In this document: positions 59,891-64,000 of the stretch, one piece after another | How the letters are laid out: each line of letters starts with the position of its first letter | How positions within the stretch are numbered: position 1 is the stretch's first letter | Assembly (NCBI GenBank): GCA_027405735.1 | Contig: JAPEHQ010000011.1 | Location: 1,922,001-1,986,000 of the forward strand | Reading direction: 5' to 3' | Length of the DNA stretch: 64,000 bases | Source: Mucor racemosus | Taxonomy: Eukaryota > Mucoromycota > Mucoromycetes > Mucorales > Mucoraceae | Translations under genes and position numbers: made by a program | The notes under the pieces: generated by a model | What the model was told of the DNA's origin: nothing | What the model saw: the letters and a program-made list of their open reading frames with translations, nothing else | Databases searched by the model: none

Positions 59891-60244
59891 TGCATTTCAA
59901 AAGTGCGTCAATAAGCTTATAGGTGCACTTTGGTGATAATTTTCTCAATACACAGTAGGTTGTGAACATTGCCCATTAAGACCAGAGCATCAAAAATGTA
60001 TATCTACTCTCATGTAAAGCTGGAAGTTATCAGGATAAAAATTCGCTAAGATAGGGGTTTTGTGGTTCATTTTTTACGGTTGTAAGAAAGTCAGTTTCAG
60101 ATAATTTTTAGATACTTTTCAAATTTTTACCCAATATTGAGCCAAATTATGTCAGATATTCAAGGACAATGTATCTTCCTTTATGAGTCATTGAATCTGT
60201 TGGAAAATAGAAGAGTTAATACCAGAATATTGGTGCACTGGCCA

Positions 60245-60803
60245 AACATTGATATATCAGAATTACAATATTCCAAATATAGACAGGTCTAGCATGTCCT
60301 ATTATTTAGTAGTTGGTTTCTGTCATGTAGGAACTAGGAAATAACGACTAATAATAAAACATAACTTACAGCAATATTCCTACTGAAACACAACATACTA
60401 CATCCATAATGATTAATAATACACATTTATCGATTAATAATAATTTATATTATTGTCACATATAACGGATCCCTGTCCATTAGATCTAGCCACACATTTA
60501 TCGATTAACTATATAAACCCACATTTAATTTATTCTAATAAACAGCACTTTTTACGTTGATTTTACTTTACAAAGTCTCGATAAATCAAACATCATTGAC
60601 CAAAGTTGACCTAAAATCGGTTGTAAAAAACTGAGTACCTAAATTAATGTGTTAGTTTTTTGTGTTCACAAGATATTATCCAATCCAAAGTTACTCTGCA
60701 TTTTTTGTTTCAGCAGAAAATATTGATTTTTTGTTGAGATAATCAAAATAATAGTTCGTATCATAACTTAACCATATGGTGACGGGGTTCCATAATTGAT
60801 TTG
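60245..60803 (+). repeat. Repeat family A, copy 5, first part, with one 230-bp unit
   Basis: Mirror of 16.73-17.48 kb. It is interrupted by the solo LTR at 60804 and resumes at 61386. Confidence 0.8.
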
Positions 60804-61385
60804 TGTTGCAAACTAGACCTTTCAGCCCTTAAAATATTATCCCCAAAATGAATTCATTTCCTCTTCAATCTTTAAAACAGTAATACAATAACAATCTTTT
60901 CTATAAATATGCCACCAAAATATGATATTAAATAAAAATTAGCTCTTTTCTTATTTAAAATCTCAATCCCTTATACATTAGTATCTTTTTACTTGTTTAT
61001 AATCTAAATCTTAAGCCTGGAATACATTCTATATAATAGATAACTATCCTCTTAATCTTAAGTACATTATTGAATACATCCTTGTTAAGTCGTTAGGAAA
61101 CCGTCAATATTGTTATTACAAATCTTAAGCCTGGAATACATTCTGTTACTAATAGACAGGAAACTATCCTCTTAAGTACATTAATTGAATACATCCTTTT
61201 AAGTTAAGAAAGGAAACCATCATTTTTGTATCTTTTATTATTTACTCTTCACAATTATTTACTCTTGACAATTATTACTCTTAAATACATTACACATATC
61301 ATTTTATAACGATCAGTAACGTATTATCTGATCTATCCACTTTATATCTACTATCATTTTAAATCCCGAAATACATTTCTCAACA
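60804..61385. mobile_element. Solo LTR-like insertion (582 bp), right copy only
   Basis: Begins TGTTGCAAACTAG and ends TTTCTCAACA, with TGTTG/CAACA inverted ends. TTTG repeats at both sides (60800-60803 and 61386-61389). The left copy is uninterrupted at about 16690-16710. Inside, a unit of about 110 bp is repeated twice (from 61008 and from 61121), starting with a shared AATCTTAAGCCTGGAATACA. The 4-bp duplication is short for an LTR, so the boundary may be off by a base. Confidence 0.7.
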
Positions 61386-62480
61386 TTTGAAAAAAATGAT
61401 CGAAAATGATTCAAAAAACAAAAAATTTTAATAGCTTATGAACTGCATAGTAAGTAGATCTAGCATATTAATTAGTTTTTATACAGTTTGGGATTCTGCA
61501 TTTACCTAACTAATATTCAGACAAATTTTTTACATTAAATTTTGTGCAAAATGCAATTGAAATTATAGAGGTTTTTGACGATACACATCACTTTTTATAA
61601 GTACTTTTTAAATATAAATAATGAATATAGTGCACAGCAAAATTATCTATCGATCTAGCTATTACTGAACCTTCTAGCTGTACTTTTCGTAGAGGAAACA
61701 TAATTTTTGTCCAATTTTTTTTTCAAATTCAGAATTTGGGATGAGGGTATATAAGGGAAAAATGGAAGCTAGAAACGAGAGTATCACTTTGTATACATTT
61801 TTGAGAATATCTCCACGAAAAATTAATATTTTTAAAAAAACTAAATTGGGTCCGAGAGAGCTTAACAAGCTCAATAAAATGGATATAAAAAAAATACTAC
61901 TCAATATAACGAACATTTTGAAATCTACTACAAAAATATCAAAAAAATGAAAAAAAAAAAAATGAAATTGCCCAGAATTTTTTTATATTAAAATATGGTA
62001 TAAAGTACCTTAAAACAAGTAAGTTTTATTATTAAAGATTGCCAGTATAACGTATTTTTTTGTGGAGATATGAAGCCTCAAAGTTTTCAATTTTTACCAA
62101 TGAAATATCTGTAAAATCTGAAACATTAGCACTGAAAACGTTATACCAACTGCAAAAAATAAGGTATTTCCGGATACGTATTTTTATATTAGAGGTAAAC
62201 ATCTCAGGTATATTGTCGTATAATTTTTTCTTGGTGTTATTTAGTGGAAAGAAAATGTAGAGCAGGGATGAAAAGTGGGGCCCAGATTTCAAGGAAAAGC
62301 AGTGTTTTTGAATTTCTCGTGAGATATAAAACATTTTCACAGTGTATTTTTCAAGTAGTTAAGAGTCTGTACTCAATTGGCTTAATAAATGATTATAATA
62401 AGTCTCATTGAATAGATTGCAACTTATATAGTGGCTTTAAATTCAAATAGTAAAATTGAGGTATTTATATTGGCAGAAAC
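61386..62480 (+). repeat. Repeat family A, copy 5, second part
   Basis: Colinear with 26.97-27.9 kb, including the dual-strand open segment at 61674-61950 and the outer segment at 62440-62480. This copy shows the natural order of the family A end. Confidence 0.85.
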
Positions 62481-63364
62481 TGCCTCACTATGAGAAGTGG
62501 ACCAGAATCTGGACAGACCTTTCAATCCCAGATTTGGACGTTTTATGATATGAAAATATGGTTTAAAGGATTCTTTTGAAAGAAAAGCTAGAGTGAGACA
62601 AATTGTAAAAAAATAGTTGGGTTTTTTAAATATGGCAAATACACAAACAATTTTTTAAATTGGTAATTTCTTACTTCTGAGATGAGATAATGGATTATTC
62701 GGATTTTAGCTGTAATAATGTTTAATAAACTTTAAATAAACCTGCTTTCTATACAAATTCATACTTTTACTGTCGAAACAAATAGAAAGCAGGAGAAAAA
62801 ACCATGTATTATATTCGGATTTGACGGAATACGGGATTATTTACATGCATTCATATAGTTCCTTTAAAAGTTTATTGAATCTCCCTCATAATCGTAATTA
62901 CATATCAAAGTAGGCTCATGACTATTTGCTTGATTTATACATCAAATACAAAGAAAAAACTGTTCAGCACTCATCTCCTAATATACAACAAAACTCCTTC
63001 CTTTCTTTAAATATTTTGACTACACTACTCCCTGAAAATATACATTGATCTAATTGTTGATTAACCAAATTCATTATTTCATACATATATATGGTAATGA
63101 TTTGACTGATGAACAATGAAATGCATAATTCTACTTTTATCTATGAAAGAGCTGATAAAATTACAAATGGTCTATCTCTTTTGGATAATTTAATACATGT
63201 ATATTATATATATATATATATATTCATATGGGCTTGATGAATAATAACATCTCCCCTCCTTCTCCTTTATTTTGTATATTATAACACATTTGATTCTGCA
63301 TAATTATATAAAAAACCGACCATCATCGATTTCATTATTGTATACTTTCTTTTCTATAAAACCA
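62481..63364. other. Intergenic before the Ras gene
   Basis: AT-rich spacer with a (TA)n run at 63204-63222 and a pyrimidine-rich leader before the Ras start. No gene is seen. Confidence 0.5.
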
Positions 63365-64000
63365 ATGTCTAGAGCAGCTACTTTTCTTAAAGAGTAAAAT
63401 TATGATTGCCGATATATGTTTACCATAGTTATTAACATACTCTATTAGATATAAAATTGTGATGATTGGAGATGGCGGTAATACGATTAAAGTCTCTTGT
63501 AATGTCTATTGTATTAAATATAATATATATAGGTGTTGGCAAATCAGCCATGACAATACAGTTTATTCAGTCCCATTTTGTGGATGAGTATGATCCCACT
63601 ATTGAAGGTACTCGTAGTAGATTATTATTGAAAGAGCACTGCAACTAATGTGTCAGTATACGCATAGATTCATATCGTAAACAATGCTTGGTAGATAATG
63701 AGTGCGCTATGCTGGATATTCTTGATACAGCAGGACAAGAGGAGTACAGGTATGTCAAAGATATAATGTTGATCTTTCTCTAGACTTACTTTAAATATAT
63801 ACAGTGCTATGAGAGAGCAATTTATGAGAAACGGAGAAGGATTTGTCTTGATATATTCAATCACTTCATATCATTCCTTTGAACAGGTTCAAAAATTACA
63901 TGATCAAATTGCTCGAGTAAAAGATTTGGACTCGTTTCCAGTAGTTTTAGTTGGAAATAAATGTGATTTAGAACAAGATCGACAAGTTCCTGCCAGTGGT
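63365..64000 (+). CDS. Ras GTPase (5' part; continues past window end)
   Basis: Exons 63365-63393, 63449-63477, 63533-63607, 63668-63749 and 63805 onward. The protein shows [20 protein letters not shown] then VGKSAMTIQ (P-loop GDGGVGKS), switch [16 protein letters not shown], switch [20 protein letters not shown] and G4 NKCDLEQD. All key residues, including the switch II Gln, are present. It is a plasma-membrane signalling GTPase upstream of growth and dimorphism pathways. The C-terminal CAAX box lies outside the window. The first four exons are short, so the gene is not visible as one ORF. Confidence 0.95.

Noticed and set aside
1..64000. CRISPR arrays, bacterial operons or origins
   Set aside because: The sequence is eukaryotic nuclear DNA with spliceosomal introns; no regularly spaced identical repeats were seen.

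Overview
The window is AT-rich nuclear DNA of a filamentous fungus, most likely one of the Mucoromycota (Mucorales type). The gene content suggests this: a CotH-family secreted protein, a carotenoid-cleavage-type oxygenase, fungal Atp17, Rsm24/mS35, RTC4 and PMP3, and a Ras gene. Genes carry many short introns (about 40-90 bp) with GTAAGT-like donors and CTAAC-like branch points. I cannot name the species. Exon structures were assembled by hand from splice signals, and for every multi-exon gene wholly inside the window the summed CDS length divides by three.

Layout. 0-0.7 kb: end of a dispersed repeat (family A). 0.9-14.5 kb: a gene island with SIN1/AVO1 (TORC2), a small-GTPase-like gene, an Atos/FAM214 gene, SDHB, a decayed gene, a hypothetical gene, an RTC4-domain gene and ATP17. 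15.4-27.9 kb: a repeat block without intact host genes. 29.0-36.96 kb: two GNAT acetyltransferases, a carotenoid-oxygenase-family gene with two altered iron-ligand positions, a small unknown ORF, PMP3 and two unknown genes. 38.5-41.2 kb: a CAP/PR-1 secreted protein, mitochondrial ribosomal mS35 and a GH17 glucanase. 42.3-43.4 kb: another family A repeat. 44.5-50.5 kb: a longin R-SNARE, PAM16, a CotH gene and a multi-pass membrane protein. 50.5-63.3 kb: a second repeat block. 63.4 kb to the end: the 5' part of a Ras gene.

The main structural discovery is that the two repeat blocks are inverted copies of one another. Left copy L is about 15.6-26.1 kb and right copy R about 54.1-62.4 kb; they share homologous segments in mirror order. 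Four solo LTRs sit in only one copy each while the other copy keeps the empty target site: 17650-17997 and 23147-25320 in L, 55051-55522 and 60804-61385 in R. The LTR at 23147 is itself interrupted by a Tc1-like (DD34E) transposon at 23160-24804. This gives a relative history: duplication, then LTR insertions and LTR-LTR recombination, then (for one LTR) the Tc1 insertion. Both copies also carry a decayed fragment of a dynein intermediate chain WD40 region, so a host gene piece was inside the unit before duplication.

The genes are ordinary dispersed fungal genes with no operon logic. Several nuclear-encoded mitochondrial proteins (SDHB, Atp17, mS35, Pam16) are present, along with wall or secreted functions (GH17, CAP, CotH).
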